Shown here: positions 30,260 through 40,710 of the stretch, piece after piece | Numbering within the stretch: the stretch's first letter is position 1 | Layout of the letters: each line of letters begins with the position of its first letter | Origin: Diploptera punctata | Taxonomy: Eukaryota; Arthropoda; Insecta; Blattodea; Blaberidae | Direction of reading: 5' to 3' | Length of the DNA stretch: 64,000 nt | NCBI GenBank assembly: GCA_030220185.1 | Contig: JASPKZ010007250.1 | Location: 967,001 to 1,031,000, forward strand | Notes under the pieces: generated by a model | Databases searched by the model: none | Told to the model about the DNA's origin: nothing | Seen by the model: only the letters and a program-made list of their open reading frames with translations | Program-made: the position numbers and the translations under genes

Positions 30260-30890
30260 GCTTTATTTTACCTGGCAGAGTTAAGACCTTAAGGCCTTGT
30301 TACCACTCAACCAGGTTTAAAAAAAATACAAACAAAAAAAATAGTCTTAAATCTAAATTACAATATATATAAACGATTACAAGTTATGAATACAATACAA
30401 TTAATATTTATAATGTATTTTGATTTACTCTAAATTTAACGAATTAAATATATAATATGTACAAGATATATAAAAAACGAGGAAAAGATTAATGACATAG
30501 TATAAAATTAAATAAATAGAGAAAAATTAATTATTAGACAACAGGTAACTGTATAAGCGTGACTTAAAGGTACCAAGTGTGCGGCAACCCCCGATATCTT
30601 GAGGAAGGAGATTCCAGGAGCTGGCAGAGGCTACTGTGAAGGAAGTAGAATAAGAGGAAGTGCTATGAAGAGGAATTGTTAGCAGACTGCTATCTTGTAA
30701 CCTAGTATCAATATTGTGGTAAGAGGATAACTTCTCAAATCTGGACGCCAGGTAAGTAGGGATGTAGGAATTCAGAAGCTTGAAAAGTAGTGAAAGAGAG
30801 TGCAATTTACGTTTATATATCTGTAATTTAGTTCTAATCATGGGATGAGAATTAAGTTGTGAATACGTACCGAATGTCTAACTTAATCTA
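30185..30890 (-). mobile_element. LINE-E 3' end, best copy
   Basis: A minus-strand frame (30841-30527) encodes KLHSLSLLFKLLNSYIPTYL, then SWNLLPQDI and FKSRLYSYLLSNN and stop. This is the C-terminus of a CR1/Jockey-like reverse transcriptase. The 3' UTR then runs to ttaactctgccaggtaaaat and (ATT)n at 30200-30259. It is 5'-truncated, but the last 104 codons are open. Confidence 0.82.
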
Positions 30891-31016
30891 TTTAAATTTT
30901 AGACCTACCAGATTTCGTTTAGTTAGATCAAAGTTAAAAGTTTGCAATAATAAAATATATATCTGTAATCCCAGTTGTCCTTAACTAAGTAAAAATGTCA
31001 TTTAAAAAATTTTAAA

Positions 31017-31345
31017 TCTAATATGTAAAAATGAATGTTGGTTTGTTTTTTGTTCGTACTTTATGTGCGGCCATACCGTTGATCCGATTGTGATGGGGCT
31101 TTTTGCAAAATGTTCAGGAGTTTCCCGGGATGAACATAGGCTATAAGAGAGTTGTGATACTCAACTCTTACACCCTTAAAAATTGCACTTTTTAGTGGAA
31201 AACGTGAAAAAAGTAGCTCTTTGGACGCCTAAATGGCTTACGCTGTCTAAACCATAACAAATACACAAAATTAATGTACACAGAATTGAATATCTCAAAA
31301 AGCTCCACAAAAAAAGTCCGCGGCAGCATATGTTTATCTCTTACG
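31017..31345 (+). mobile_element. Helitron 5' end
   Basis: Starts TCTAATATGTAAAAATGAATG-like directly after A, the expected A^T insertion pattern. It follows the other two copies through ccataccgttgatccgattg and ctataagagagttgtgat to tatctcttacggataa, then stops. The 3' half is absent. It lacks the ND5 insert. Confidence 0.75.
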
Positions 31346-31505
31346 GATAATTTAAAGGCCTTTCTTCAATCAAACAATTTGTTATAAATATTAAATATAA
31401 CGGTTAAAAGACCCGACATGTTGACTACATGACACCCCTATGTTGACTGGATGGTAATCCGCATGTATGCTTAACATATGTGGAGTGAGGTCAGCTGCCG
31501 GATCA
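31346..31505 (+). mobile_element. Variant SINE-B tail with extra 5' flank
   Basis: ttcaatcaaacaatttg and taaatattaaatataacgg, then acccgacatgttgactacat and a diverged SINE-B tail. The whole 160 bp recurs inverted at 34978-35135, including about 45 bp that is not SINE-B, so the two derive from one source. Confidence 0.65.
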
Positions 31506-31692
31506 CATAGATAAAATGGAAAACAGTAGATTAGTGAAGAAAGTACGTGACTGGACACCTCAGCAGAAAAGGCCTTTAGGACGACCACAACTACGATGGA
31601 ATGACGTCACCATACCCCGGACCTGTAGTGAATGAACATGCAACAAGCTGCCAGCTTTCATGCGTAGAGGAAGAAGAAGAAGAAGAAGTATA
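31502..31692 (+). mobile_element. LINE-F type 3' end with GAA tail
   Basis: Encodes RLVKKVRDWTPQQKRPLGRP then QLRWNDV and ends in (GAA)n at 31670-31690. Confidence 0.75.
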
Positions 31693-31717
31693 TTGTCTAT
31701 AAAAGTGTATTCTAATG

Positions 31718-32390
31718 ACTATTTAACTCATGCCCCAAATGGGAGTCAATGACCAATCACGTTTCGATGATTTCTGTTTTACAACCAATCACAGTCGTGT
31801 TTCACCAAATATTTATCAATATTAAATTTACCATATTAAAGAAAGCTCCTCTTTTTTAATATTCTGAACAGGTCCGACCATTATTTTGCAATGACTGAGT
31901 TAACAGTAAAACCGTCATATTTGAATGTTCAAAATGGCAGAAACAAGATTTAGCTGTACAAATTTGACAATTGTGTGTTCAATAATTATATTGTGTTTTT
32001 AAATAATGATTTTACCGAGTTGTTTACTAAAAAAATAAATTAATAACCTATAATTTTGGGTATAATATACAGTTTGATGTGTTTCATGTTTTCTCCACTA
32101 GGGTGCATTCTTACAATATTGCGATACTATTTCAAGTTTCCCATGCCAGATGGCAATATATAACATTATATGATCTTGTTGCAGTGGATGGAGAAGCGAA
32201 GCATAACGTTTCTCATTTGTTTTGAAACATGGCCGTTTACATTAAATAAATAAATATTTTAAAGTAACTATATTTAAATAATGATTTGTGAGTAAATAGC
32301 TGAATTTATTCGTTAAATAGTCCTAACAAATGCCACTCTTGATTTCCAAATTATCTAGATAATTTGGAAATCAGTCGTGGCATTACTTAC
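31718..32390 (-). mobile_element. Palindrome-ended DNA element 'F', copy 2
   Basis: Core bounded by gactatttaactcatgcc (31718) and gttaaatagtcctaac (32325). Beyond the latter lies a near-perfect palindrome at 32334-32385 centred on tctaga (atgccactcttgatttcc ... ggaaatcagtcgtggcat). Matches copy 1 at 13408-14165. Confidence 0.7.
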
Positions 32391-32845
32391 GATAACGCCG
32401 TTTGATATGCTAAATACTTAAGCGTGCAAAATAGACCAAACGATAAAACAAAACCCCTGTAACCTAAATGATCAAGTGGACTATATCTGACTCGAGGTGT
32501 AAGTTCACCCTTGAAGTCAGTAAACACTTTGACTCAAGTAAACAATTAGGAGGGTAGGCATAAAAATGTAAACATTGTTTACGGTTCATTTAGTGCTCTG
32601 ATACACATCTTAACGTCCCTTTCCGGTTCTTTGAAAAAAGGTGAAGGTTTCTCATTCATGTGTGTGAATTACCTTAGGGGAAGGGGAGTTTACAACCCTC
32701 TTCCATTCATAAAACAACCTGTTCTTAAACAGCAGCCCATTCAGAAAAAAAAAGATGATTTCACTGATAAAGATGGGGTAGTTTGACTTTCTTCTTCTTC
32801 CTCCTCCTCTTCCTCCTTTCATGGTTTAGGTTGAATGGCCTGTAC
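32391..32845. other. Unassigned sequence
   Basis: No recognisable repeat. Ends in a CTT/CCT-rich tract at 32785-32818. Confidence 0.35.
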
Positions 32846-34075
32846 TTACTTACTTACTTACTGGCACTATCGAACCCGTAGGTTCTTGGCCGCGCGGACA
32901 TAAGCTCTCCATACATCCCTATCCTGATATAATGCTTTCCAATCATCATCATCAACAATCATGGATTAAGCCCATGTGGCTTGTTCCGGTCTCATAGATT
33001 CTTATTCAAAAGTTGGATCCATCTCTTTTTTCGGTCTACCAACATTCCTGCGTCCTTTTGATTTGTATTTAAGTATAATTTTGGGAATGCGATCATCTTC
33101 CATTCTTTGAACGTGTTCTTTCCAGTTTTTCTAGATTCTTTTATTCTATCTAAGAGTTTAAAGATATTTAGCTTATTTCTAATATCTTCACTTCTTCTCT
33201 TATCTAGAAGTTTGCAACCAGCCACACTTCTCAGAAATCTCATTTCAGCTGCTTCTATGATCTTCTCTTCTCTTTTAGTTAAAACCCAAAATTCACTACC
33301 ATACAATAGTAAGGGGACTGCACTACTTTATAAAATTTTAGTTTTGTTTCTTTTCTTGTGCTTTTAAATATCCTTTTGATTGTTCCACATATATAATTGA
33401 ATGTAGTAAGTTTGTTAAATATATTTTCATTTTTAAAATAGGAGATTTCATAACCCAGGTATTTAAAATGGTTCACTTGTTCAATGGGCTTCCCCTCCTG
33501 AATTATTTTAGCTCTTACGGTATCTGATCCCTTAAAAGCTAGGATTTTCGTTTTACTTATTGATATTTTCAAATTATATTTCTATATAATGTTATTTAAC
33601 TGAAAGAGCGATTTCTGTAGACCATCTTCTGATGAGACTGCCTCATAAAGCGTTCTCATCCGCTACCCGTGGTTTCCAATCATTCCCTGTATAATGTACT
33701 TCCCTCAAATCAAAGTTAATTTTATTCTCCCACCTCATTCTTGGTCTACCAACTGGGCGTTTTCCTTCTGGTTTTCCTACAAGAAGCTTCCATGCACGTC
33801 TTTCATTTCCCATTCGTGCCACATACCTGCCCATTGCAGTCTACGAGACTTATCTGTTCTTATTATATCTGGCTTCCTATGAAGACCATGTAGTTCATTG
33901 TTATGTAGTCTTCTTCATTGTGTTCATCTCTCTTTGGTCCAAAAATGTTCCTAGAAACTTTATTCCCAAATACTCGTAATCTCTTTTCCTCGCTTAAAGT
34001 AAGAGTCCATGTTTCGAATCCGTATAATATAACTGGGAGAATACTAGTTTTGTATATTTTCACATTTTACGTTTT
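32846..34075 (-). mobile_element. LINE-A 3' end split by LINE-C
   Basis: 32846-32946 holds the 3' terminus (complement of a TAAG tail, then ccgcgcggacataagctc). 33673-34075 holds the rest, up to the YGFETWTLTLSEEKRLRVFG codons. The two join when LINE-C (32947-33672) is removed. Confidence 0.88.
32947..33672 (-). mobile_element. LINE-C, 5'-truncated, 11-bp target duplication
   Basis: The minus-strand frame 33572-33279 encodes SISKTKILAFKGSDTVRAKI and VNHFKYLGYEI, and the frame 33306-32992 encodes KREEKIIEAAEMRFLRSVAG. The end reads DRNKPHGLNP with a short GAT tail. The target tttccaatcat is repeated at 32936-32946 and 33673-33683. One frameshift separates the two frames. Confidence 0.85.
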
Positions 34076-34414
34076 TTGAAATGAGTTGGGACATCAAGAG
34101 TCATTGTAATGTATGTAACATGCATTTCCAGAATTGAGCCTATGTTTAATTTCTCTGTGCATCTCATTCCTATTTGTGATTATTGTTCCATCACAATTGA
34201 GGTTACGAATTATTTTTTAATAAATAATAATATAAAAATATAGGCCTACTTAATACTATTATTTCGAAAGTCACAAAAAGTTTTGTCACTATATAAAATA
34301 TATAACAAATTTGTTTCGCTCTAGAGAGATATCTGAATCAAAGAAAGTTTCCATTTAAAAACGGGAAATAAATAATAATTATTATTATGTTTATATTGTG
34401 TTTTGTATATATAT
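34076..34414. other. Unassigned AT-rich sequence, partly old LINE-A
   Basis: 34080-34205 in minus orientation recalls the FKYLGT/EIKH region (catttccagaattgagccta, atctcattcctatttgtgat), so the LINE-A copy extends further in decayed form. The remainder is unassigned. Confidence 0.45.
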
Positions 34415-34712
34415 AGGGGCACGCCGTAGCGTAGTGGTTAAGGCACTGTGCTACAAGCCGGAGGGTCGAGGGTTCAAGTCCCGTTGGGGTGAGGATTTTT
34501 AAACTGACCCAAACCCGCTGGCCGCACTACCCTGGGGTCGACTCAGCCTCTAACGGAAATGAGTACCAGATGCTTGTTCTGGGGGTAAAGGCGGCCGTCA
34601 CGCAGGGCTGACAACCCGGCTGACATAAAGTGCCGATTGTCTAGTAAAAGTGGGAGCCTTAACCTCCCACTACCCCAAGGGCCTCCAGGTCTGTTGTGGG
34701 ATCACTTTACTT
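34415..34712 (+). mobile_element. SINE-C, full length
   Basis: ggggcacgccgtagcgtagt to ttgtgggatcactttacttt, followed by a (TTTA)-like and TA-rich tract. Confidence 0.92.
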
Positions 34713-34716
34713 TACT

Positions 34717-34722
<6 letters not shown>

Positions 34723-34762
<40 letters not shown>
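34723..34762. repeat. (TA)n microsatellite
   Basis: About 40 bp. Confidence 0.9.
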
Positions 34763-34766
<4 letters not shown>

Positions 34767-34821
34767 ATATATTTTTGACAATGGCAATGAAGGCATATAT
34801 AGGCCTATATATAGGCTATAT

Positions 34822-34996
34822 GAGGCCAGTGTCGGATCATCGTAATCCAAGAGCCTTAGTATTGGCGTGTCTCGGCGTGGAGTTTATGTGTGTGTGTATA
34901 TATATATACACATACACACACACGCGGGCGTTAACTCCACCCCGCGACAGGCCAATACTAAGGCTCTTGGATTACGATGATCCGGCAGCTGGCCTC
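34822..34996. repeat. Long hairpin of two SINE-B tails, tail to tail
   Basis: Arms 34822-34886 and 34931-34996 are about 90% complementary over 65 bp (gatcatcgtaatccaagagc on the left, gctcttggattacgatgatc on the right). The 44-bp loop is itself a TG/TA/CA alternation. Each arm is a SINE-B 3' end with the same unusual insert. Confidence 0.85.
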
Positions 34997-35135
34997 ACTC
35001 CACATATGTTAAGCATACATGCGGATTACCATCCAGTTAACACAGGGGTGTCATGTAGTCAACATGTCGGGTCTATTAACCGTTATATTTAATATTTACA
35101 TCAAATTGTTTGATTGAAGAAAGCCCTTTAAATTA
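34931..35135 (-). mobile_element. Variant SINE-B tail with extra flank, inverted copy
   Basis: Minus-strand counterpart of 31346-31505: acatgtcgggtctattaacc and aaattgtttgattgaagaaa correspond exactly. Confidence 0.7.
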
Positions 35136-35224
35136 AGGAAAATCTCTATTTAAGATTATATTATTATCATCATTTTCTTCATCTTCTTTCGCAGATTAGG
35201 TCTTTGCCTGTTCCGATCTCACAT

Positions 35225-35977
35225 TTGTTCAGCCCAGCGCTTTCTTGATCTTCCTACCGATCTTCGATTTTTTTTTAAATTCATGACGAAACACCGTTGA
35301 GGTCACTGTGTAAAATATATACAGAATTTTAATGTTTACACATCTTTCTGTGCCTAAAGTTTTATTTTTCTTCTCCACTCGTCTCTCTCCATCCAATCCA
35401 TGTCCTCCAGTCCCCTTGCTCTCATTCCAGTTCTTATTTCCTGCATCCACGAGTTTCGAGGTCTTCCTTTCCTCCTTCTTCCAGGTTGACACCATTCCAA
35501 TGTTTTCCTGGGTAATCTTTCTTCTTGCATTCTTACGTGCCCATACCAATGTAATTGCTTATACCGTATATAATCTACTATTGAATAACCAGTATTCATT
35601 TTTTCTCTTATGACAGCATTTCTTATTTTGTCTAATTTTGAACATCTTGCTGCTCTTCCTCAAGAAATCCATTTCCATCGACATAAGTTTTTGTTCTAAG
35701 TTTTTGTTGAATTTCCAAACTTCGGCTCCATATGTGACAGTACTTCTCACTATTGAATTATATATTTGTAACTTATTTTTCCTGGTTATATGTCTGTTCT
35801 ACAAGACTCCATTCATCATTGCTGTTATTGCTCTACCTTTATTTATTCTGTTCTTAATATCACTTTCTTGTTTATCCAATTTATCTAATTTTACTCCCAG
35901 ATACTCAAATTTTTCACATCCTCTAATATACCCCTTTTCATCTTCTAATATCATATCTCCAGTTTCGGTTCCACATC

Positions 35978-36000
<23 letters not shown>
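35225..36000 (-). mobile_element. LINE-B, longest copy (reverse-transcriptase C-terminal third)
   Basis: Three minus-strand frames follow each other. 35981-35799 has CEKFEYLGVKLDKLDKQES. 35750-35559 has RSTVTYGAEVWKFNKNLEQK. 35599-35354 has YKQLHWYGHVRMQEERLPRK and GRRRKGRPRNSW. The order is that of an intact ORF broken by at least two frameshifts. The 3' UTR near 35330 (gtttacacatctttctgtgc) recurs at 62967. Confidence 0.85.

Positions 36001-36050
<50 letters not shown>
35982..36050. repeat. (TA)n microsatellite
   Basis: About 68 bp, between LINE-B and the tRNA-like cassettes. Confidence 0.95.
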
Positions 36051-36052
<2 letters not shown>

Positions 36053-36067
36053 GATAAGAAAAATAAA

Positions 36068-36137
36068 TGCCTGGACGGGATTCGAATCCGGATCTCTGAG
36101 TCTGTACCTCAGTGTGATATCCATTACACTACCAGGC
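36068..36137 (-). ncRNA. tRNA-like sequence, anticodon-position ACA, copy 3
   Basis: Same cloverleaf as 22840-22909, but the T stem carries ccggattcgaatcccg (a G-to-A change) that weakens the arm. Confidence 0.55.
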
Positions 36138-36363
36138 GAATCCAATTCAAACACTTATTTTTCTTATATATGTATTATATTCTCCATCATTACTAGATGT
36201 CGCGAGAACTCGGTCTTAACTGCCATCTAGTAGCTGACTATAGCAAGTATGCAAATTAAAGAGAATATTTTTTACTTTATAGCAGTGACGCTTTATCGAT
36301 GTTATAATTAAATGTTTAACATTGAGCAATGCAAGCTTAATATGGTATGTTAAGAAAAATAAA

Positions 36364-36433
36364 TGCCTGGACGGGATTCGAACCCGGATCTCTGAGTCTG
36401 TACCTCAGCGTGATATCCATTATACTACCAGGC
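36364..36433 (-). ncRNA. tRNA-like sequence, anticodon-position ACA, copy 4
   Basis: Perfect ctgag/ctcag anticodon stem with loop gtacaga. One change in the D-arm region (taatgg reads taatgg/tatact on the plus strand). Flanks as in the other copies. Confidence 0.55.
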
Positions 36434-36499
36434 GAATTCAATTCAAACACTTATTTTTTCTTATATATGTCTTATATTATATATATATATATATATATA

Positions 36500-36870
36500 C
36501 TATAAGAAAAAAGAGTATCTGAGATCTCAGTCTTCCTCAATGTTGGATGTGGAGTGTGGAGTACTTTCGAAACATATGCTTCATCTTCAGCTTGTGAATT
36601 GGTACTGGTTGTTCGTGAGAATTCTGTAGAGCGGGTTGACGTCACTGGGTGAGTTCTCATACAACAGGTGAGCGTTTTTTGTTCTTTCAGTATCTCGATT
36701 TCTTCGAGAATGTTGATTTTGAGTTTGTTGTCTTCTCTATGGATGACGGATAAAGTGTTGTCGATGGTATTGAATTGGTGACCTGTATCTATGACATGTT
36801 TTGCAAAGCTGGATTTGCCTTTATTATATCTAAAATCTTTGAGATGTTCGTTATATCGAAAGTATATGTA
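36500..36870 (-). mobile_element. Penelope-like element: distal part of GIY-YIG endonuclease and C-terminal tail
   Basis: Minus strand encodes RYNEHLKDFRYNKGKSSFAK, HVIDTGHQFNTIDNTLS and LKINILEEIEI, a pattern typical of the Penelope GIY-YIG domain (R..EH, S.FA.H, GH, E.E). A tail ending QAEDEAYVSKVLHTPHPTLR follows. The upstream half of the domain lies at 37725-37830. Confidence 0.75.
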
Positions 36871-36925
36871 TATTAATTGGTGTTTCTCGTATAATGTATC
36901 ATATTTATATTATTATTATAATTAT

Positions 36926-37418
36926 ACTTACTCACTTACTTACTTACTCACTGGCACTATCGAACCCGAAGGTTCATGGCCGCGCGGACATAAGCTCTCC
37001 ATTACAATCCCTATCCTGCGGCACTGCTCTTCCAATCATTCCTCGTCTAATCTGCCTCCTTTCCAATCCTCGTTCCTGTTGTTCTCCCACCTCATTCTTG
37101 GCCTACCAACTGGGCGTTTTCCCTCTGGCTTTCCTACAAGAAGCTTCCATGCACGTCTTTCATTCCCCATACGCGCAACATGTCCTCCCATCGCAGTCTA
37201 CGAGACTTAACTGTTCTTATTATATCTGGCTTCCTATAAAGACCATGTAGTTCATTGTTATGTAGTCTTCTCCATTCACCTGTCTGTTCATCTCTGTTTG
37301 GTCCAAAAATTTTCCTAAGAACTTTATTCTCAAATACTCGTAATCTCCTTTCCTCCCTTAAAGTAAGAGTCCATGTTTCGCACCCATATATTATAACTGG
37401 TAGAATAATAGTTTTATA

Positions 37419-37420
<2 letters not shown>
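36926..37420 (-). mobile_element. LINE-A 3' end with TAAG-type tail
   Basis: Minus-strand copy: tail complement ttactcacttacttacttac, the tail-end codons (broken by indels), and the YGCETWTLTLREERRLRVFE region near 37330-37390. It lies inside the split Penelope element. Confidence 0.85.
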
Positions 37421-37463
<43 letters not shown>

Positions 37464-37649
37464 CGTATCATTGTTGTTATTACGCTATAAAATGTTGTTT
37501 GTACATGGCATTTACATTGCTACATTATTGTATCTTTAACTGTTTATAATTAGTATAGTGTATATCTATATTTGTCTAATATTTATTTGTATTTGTGCTG
37601 GTTGAGTGGAAGGGAGGGCCTTGTGGCCTTAACTCTGCCAGAATAAATA

Positions 37650-37722
<73 letters not shown>
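37421..37722 (+). mobile_element. LINE-E 3' end flanked by (ATT)n
   Basis: Between two ATT arrays (37421-37462 and 37660-37722) lies a LINE-E 3' UTR ending tggttgagtggaaggg ... taactctgccagaataaat. A similar UTR segment (tgtacatggcatttacattg) is found near 60155. Confidence 0.75.
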
Positions 37723-37724
<2 letters not shown>

Positions 37725-37830
37725 GTTGAAATTCCTAGTTGTTCTGCCAATGTAAAACTTCTAACAGCTGCTGCATTTTAGTTAATAAACTCCTTTGTTT
37801 TTGTAAATGTCTATTTCTTCTATTTTGTTT
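37725..37830 (-). mobile_element. Penelope-like element: proximal GIY-YIG motif
   Basis: Minus strand reads in one frame ITNKIEEIDIYKNKGVY, stop, LKCSSC, stop, KFYIGRTTRNFN. GVY and YIG are the family signature and the Cys pair between them is typical. Both stops are single-base changes from lysine codons. It continues at 36870 after about 850 bp of inserted LINE-A and LINE-E. Confidence 0.78.
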
Positions 37831-37844
37831 GTGATTATGTTATT

Positions 37845-37945
37845 CATAAGCTGAAGATGAAGCATATGCTTTGAAAGTTCTCCACATCCCACGTCCAATG
37901 TTGTGGAGAACTGAGATCATCGCCACTGGTAATTCCATCGTTGAG
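37845..37945 (+). mobile_element. Penelope-like element 3' tail in opposite orientation
   Basis: Plus strand encodes AEDEAYALKVLHIPRPMLWR, matching AEDEAYVSKVLHTPHPTLRK from the minus-strand copy at 36530-36600. Two Penelope pieces thus face each other, as is common for this class. Confidence 0.7.
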
Positions 37946-38892
37946 TAAAGTTTTAGCTGCATTTCCTTTCTAAATTTATTCCACAAATATGTTGAAATTT
38001 CTGCATTTCCCTAGTTCCCCAGAGAAGGTTGTGATGTACCAAGGCCATGTCCAAAAAAATATCTGCCGTTTTTAACTGCAAGGCACAGAGATCGAAGCCA
38101 GAATCCAGCAATGACAATGCAGGTTTATTGTACGGAGAAAATAGACTCAACTTTATTAAGATTATTGATGTGTTCCGTTGATTAAGTTGAGGAGACGGAC
38201 CTTTCAGGTGAATATTCCATAATTTTTATTTTTATTTTGGAAATAGACTCTCTGCTTGAGGAAGACCGAACTGGAGCGAAGCGGGACGCGGCAGGTTGTG
38301 AGGGATATCGAATCTAACAATTCGGGAGTTGTATTATTCCCTGTAGTTTAAATGAGAGGTTTGGAACTAAATTTTAGTCCCTTGCAGTTAAAAGATAGAT
38401 TTTTGGAAGGCCTTGGTAATCATAACGCTTCCCTGAGAGAAATTTGAAATAAATCTCGGCATGCAATCGTTGACAGTTTTCTTGTATGTCAGTTTTAAAG
38501 TACTAATCAAACCTTATAGTCAGATTCAACCCGGCAAGTTACTGTGTATTTAGAATAGGGAACTAGGTTGCCGTTTTAACAGTATTTTCTTGAGAGAAAT
38601 TCTTATATAAAACTGAAGATTGCAACACGGTAGGTACATAGTTGTAAGTTGTAGCCGTCCAAGCCACCCCCTCTTAAAGAAAAAAAAAACAGTTACCACT
38701 TGTCACTGAGCTCGCGCAGGTCTGTACTATCCTGTGTGAAAGTGTCGACTCTCATATCAACTATAAAAGTAGTTTGCATGCCGTAATAGAAAAACTATGT
38801 TTCTTTAAATGTATAGTACATAGAGTTGGAGAAAGTACTGCTAACCTTGCCCCTCCACCCTTCCTAAACAAATACCGTCATTATGAGTTAGT
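37946..38892. other. Unassigned sequence
   Basis: The longest stretch here with no recognisable repeat. The frame 37953-38150 has no domain. It may be unique sequence. Confidence 0.4.
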
Positions 38893-38906
38893 AATAGTAA
38901 TAGTAA

Positions 38907-39292
38907 GTCGGCCGCGGTGGACTAGTGGTTATGCTCCTTGCCTCTGGTCCCGAGGATCGCGGGTTCAAACCCGGCCGGGGTCGATGGATTTTTTAGGACG
39001 GAAAAATCCAAGGAGCAAGTCCTCCGGGAGGGACTTTAAGCCGTGGGTCCCGAGTCTGAAGATTTTCAAGCTCGTGAAAAATCCTGAATGAAAAGGCCTC
39101 TACGCAAAATTTGCCGAATTTTCCCGTCCTAGTACTACCTTGGTTTCCTAGATGTCGGTATGAGGCGGAACGCTGACCACTCAAAATGACATCTATACGA
39201 AAACAAGTGTAACTAAATTAATATGGTTCACATTCTTCCCTGTAGGGGGTGAGCCTAAATTTCTGTAAAAGGAAAACATGGGCTTACAAAAA
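38907..39292 (+). mobile_element. SINE-D, full length, 14-bp target duplication
   Basis: tcggccgcggtggactagtg to acatgggcttac plus A tail. The target aatagtaatagtaa is repeated at 38893-38906 and 39293-39306. It inserted into the triplet repeat at the inner edge of the right arm. Confidence 0.92.
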
Positions 39293-39427
39293 AATAGTAA
39301 TAGTAATAATAATAATCATAATCATTATCATAGTAATCGTAATAATAATAATAATAATAATAATAAAAATAGTAATAAGAATAATAATAGTAATAATAAT
39401 ATTAATATAAATAATATATTTATTTTA

Positions 39428-39830
39428 ATCGGCTGCAGCGGACTAGTTGTTATGCTCCTGGCCTCTGGTCCCGAGGGTCGCGTGTTCAAAACCGGCCGGG
39501 GTAGATGGGCTTTTTTAGGATGGAAAAATCCAAGGAACAAGTCTTCTGGGTGGGACTTAAAGCCTTGGGTCCCGAGTGTGAAGATTTTCAGGCTCGTAAA
39601 AGATCCTTAAGCCTGAATAAAAGGCCTCTACGCAAAATTTACCGAATTGTCCCGTCCTAGTACTACCTTTGTGTCCTAGATGTCAGTATGAGGCAGAACG
39701 CTGACCATGGGCCACTACAATGACATCTATACGAGAACAAGTGTAACTAAATTAATATGGTACAATTTTTTCCCTGTAGGGGGAGAGCGCCAAAATCTTG
39801 TTGAGGGAAACAATGGCTTCCAAGAAGATA
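39428..39830 (+). mobile_element. SINE-D, mirrored copy
   Basis: tcggctgcagcggactagtt to gggaaacaatggcttcc. Same orientation within the duplicated unit as 28040-28425. Confidence 0.88.
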
Positions 39831-39831
39831 T

Positions 39832-40265
39832 TTATTTTACCTGGCAGAGTTAAGACTTTAAGGCCTTATCTATCACTCAAGCAGGTTGACAAAATACAAA
39901 AATTATTCTTACAACTAATTACAATAAAAATAAATATTACATGGTATGTCTACAATATAATTATTAATTAAATAAAAATATTTTGATTTAATCTAAATTT
40001 AACGAATGAGATATAAAATGCACAAGATAAAAAAATGAGAAAAATGACTATTAATGACATAGAATATATTTAGTTCTCGAGAAAAAATAATTATTTAACA
40101 ACAGGTAATTGTATGAACCAAGTGTGCGGAAATCCCTGATATCTTGAGGAAGGAAATTCCAGGAGCGGGCAGAGGCTACTATGAAAGAAATAGTGTAAGA
40201 GGAAGTGCTATGAAAAAGGATTGTTAGCAGACTATTATCTTGTGACCTATTGTCAATATTATGGA
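39832..40265 (-). mobile_element. LINE-E 3' end, mirrored copy
   Basis: tttattttacctggcagagt at the 3' terminus, then the UTR and decayed C-terminal codons (ggaaattccaggagcgggca). Mirrors 27585-28030. Confidence 0.75.
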
Positions 40266-40315
40266 CTCGATTAATAGCCTAATCTGAAAACGAGTCTACA
40301 ATTAATAAATAACCA

Positions 40316-40468
40316 ACTCCATGACGCGGCAAGCTTAGAAGGTCCTTGTTCTGCCAGCCAGCAGCTGGTCACACCCACTTGTCATTTACAGAGGTGGATG
40401 ATCATCTAGCTAGAATACCGGTGACATGTGGTCAACATGTCGAATCTCCCAGCCGTTATAGCTGCATT
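40316..40468 (-). mobile_element. SINE-B tail, mirrored copy
   Basis: aactccatgacgcggcaagc to ctcccagccgttatagctg. Mirrors 27392-27541. Confidence 0.8.
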
Positions 40469-40710
40469 ATTTGATTCATGTAACCAACTAAAATTTGGTG
40501 ACTTTGTTTTCTTTACAATGTCGACACATTCCTCATCAACTATTTCTTGTTTTGACTCTTTTTTAAATAACCAAGGATTTGCTAATCATTACAGCCACTT
40601 TCCCAGATTGTAATTGGTATGTGTACCAAATTAGGTTGAAAATTCTTCAGGCGTTCGATCGTTAAGCCGGCACGTATACACATAAGCATACATTAATTTT
40701 TACATGATAT

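Larger units (their letters stand above)
36045..36480 (-). repeat. Inverted tRNA-like cassette dimer
   Basis: Reverse complement of the dimer at 22378-22935, same unit order and flanks. Both ends fall in TA repeats. Confidence 0.8.

Noticed and set aside
33107..33367. Plus-strand frame of 86 codons
   Set aside because: Antisense shadow of the minus-strand LINE-C reverse-transcriptase frame at 32992-33306.
36791..37250. Two overlapping plus-strand frames of 118-139 codons
   Set aside because: Antisense of the LINE-A tail and the Penelope fragment. No independent support.
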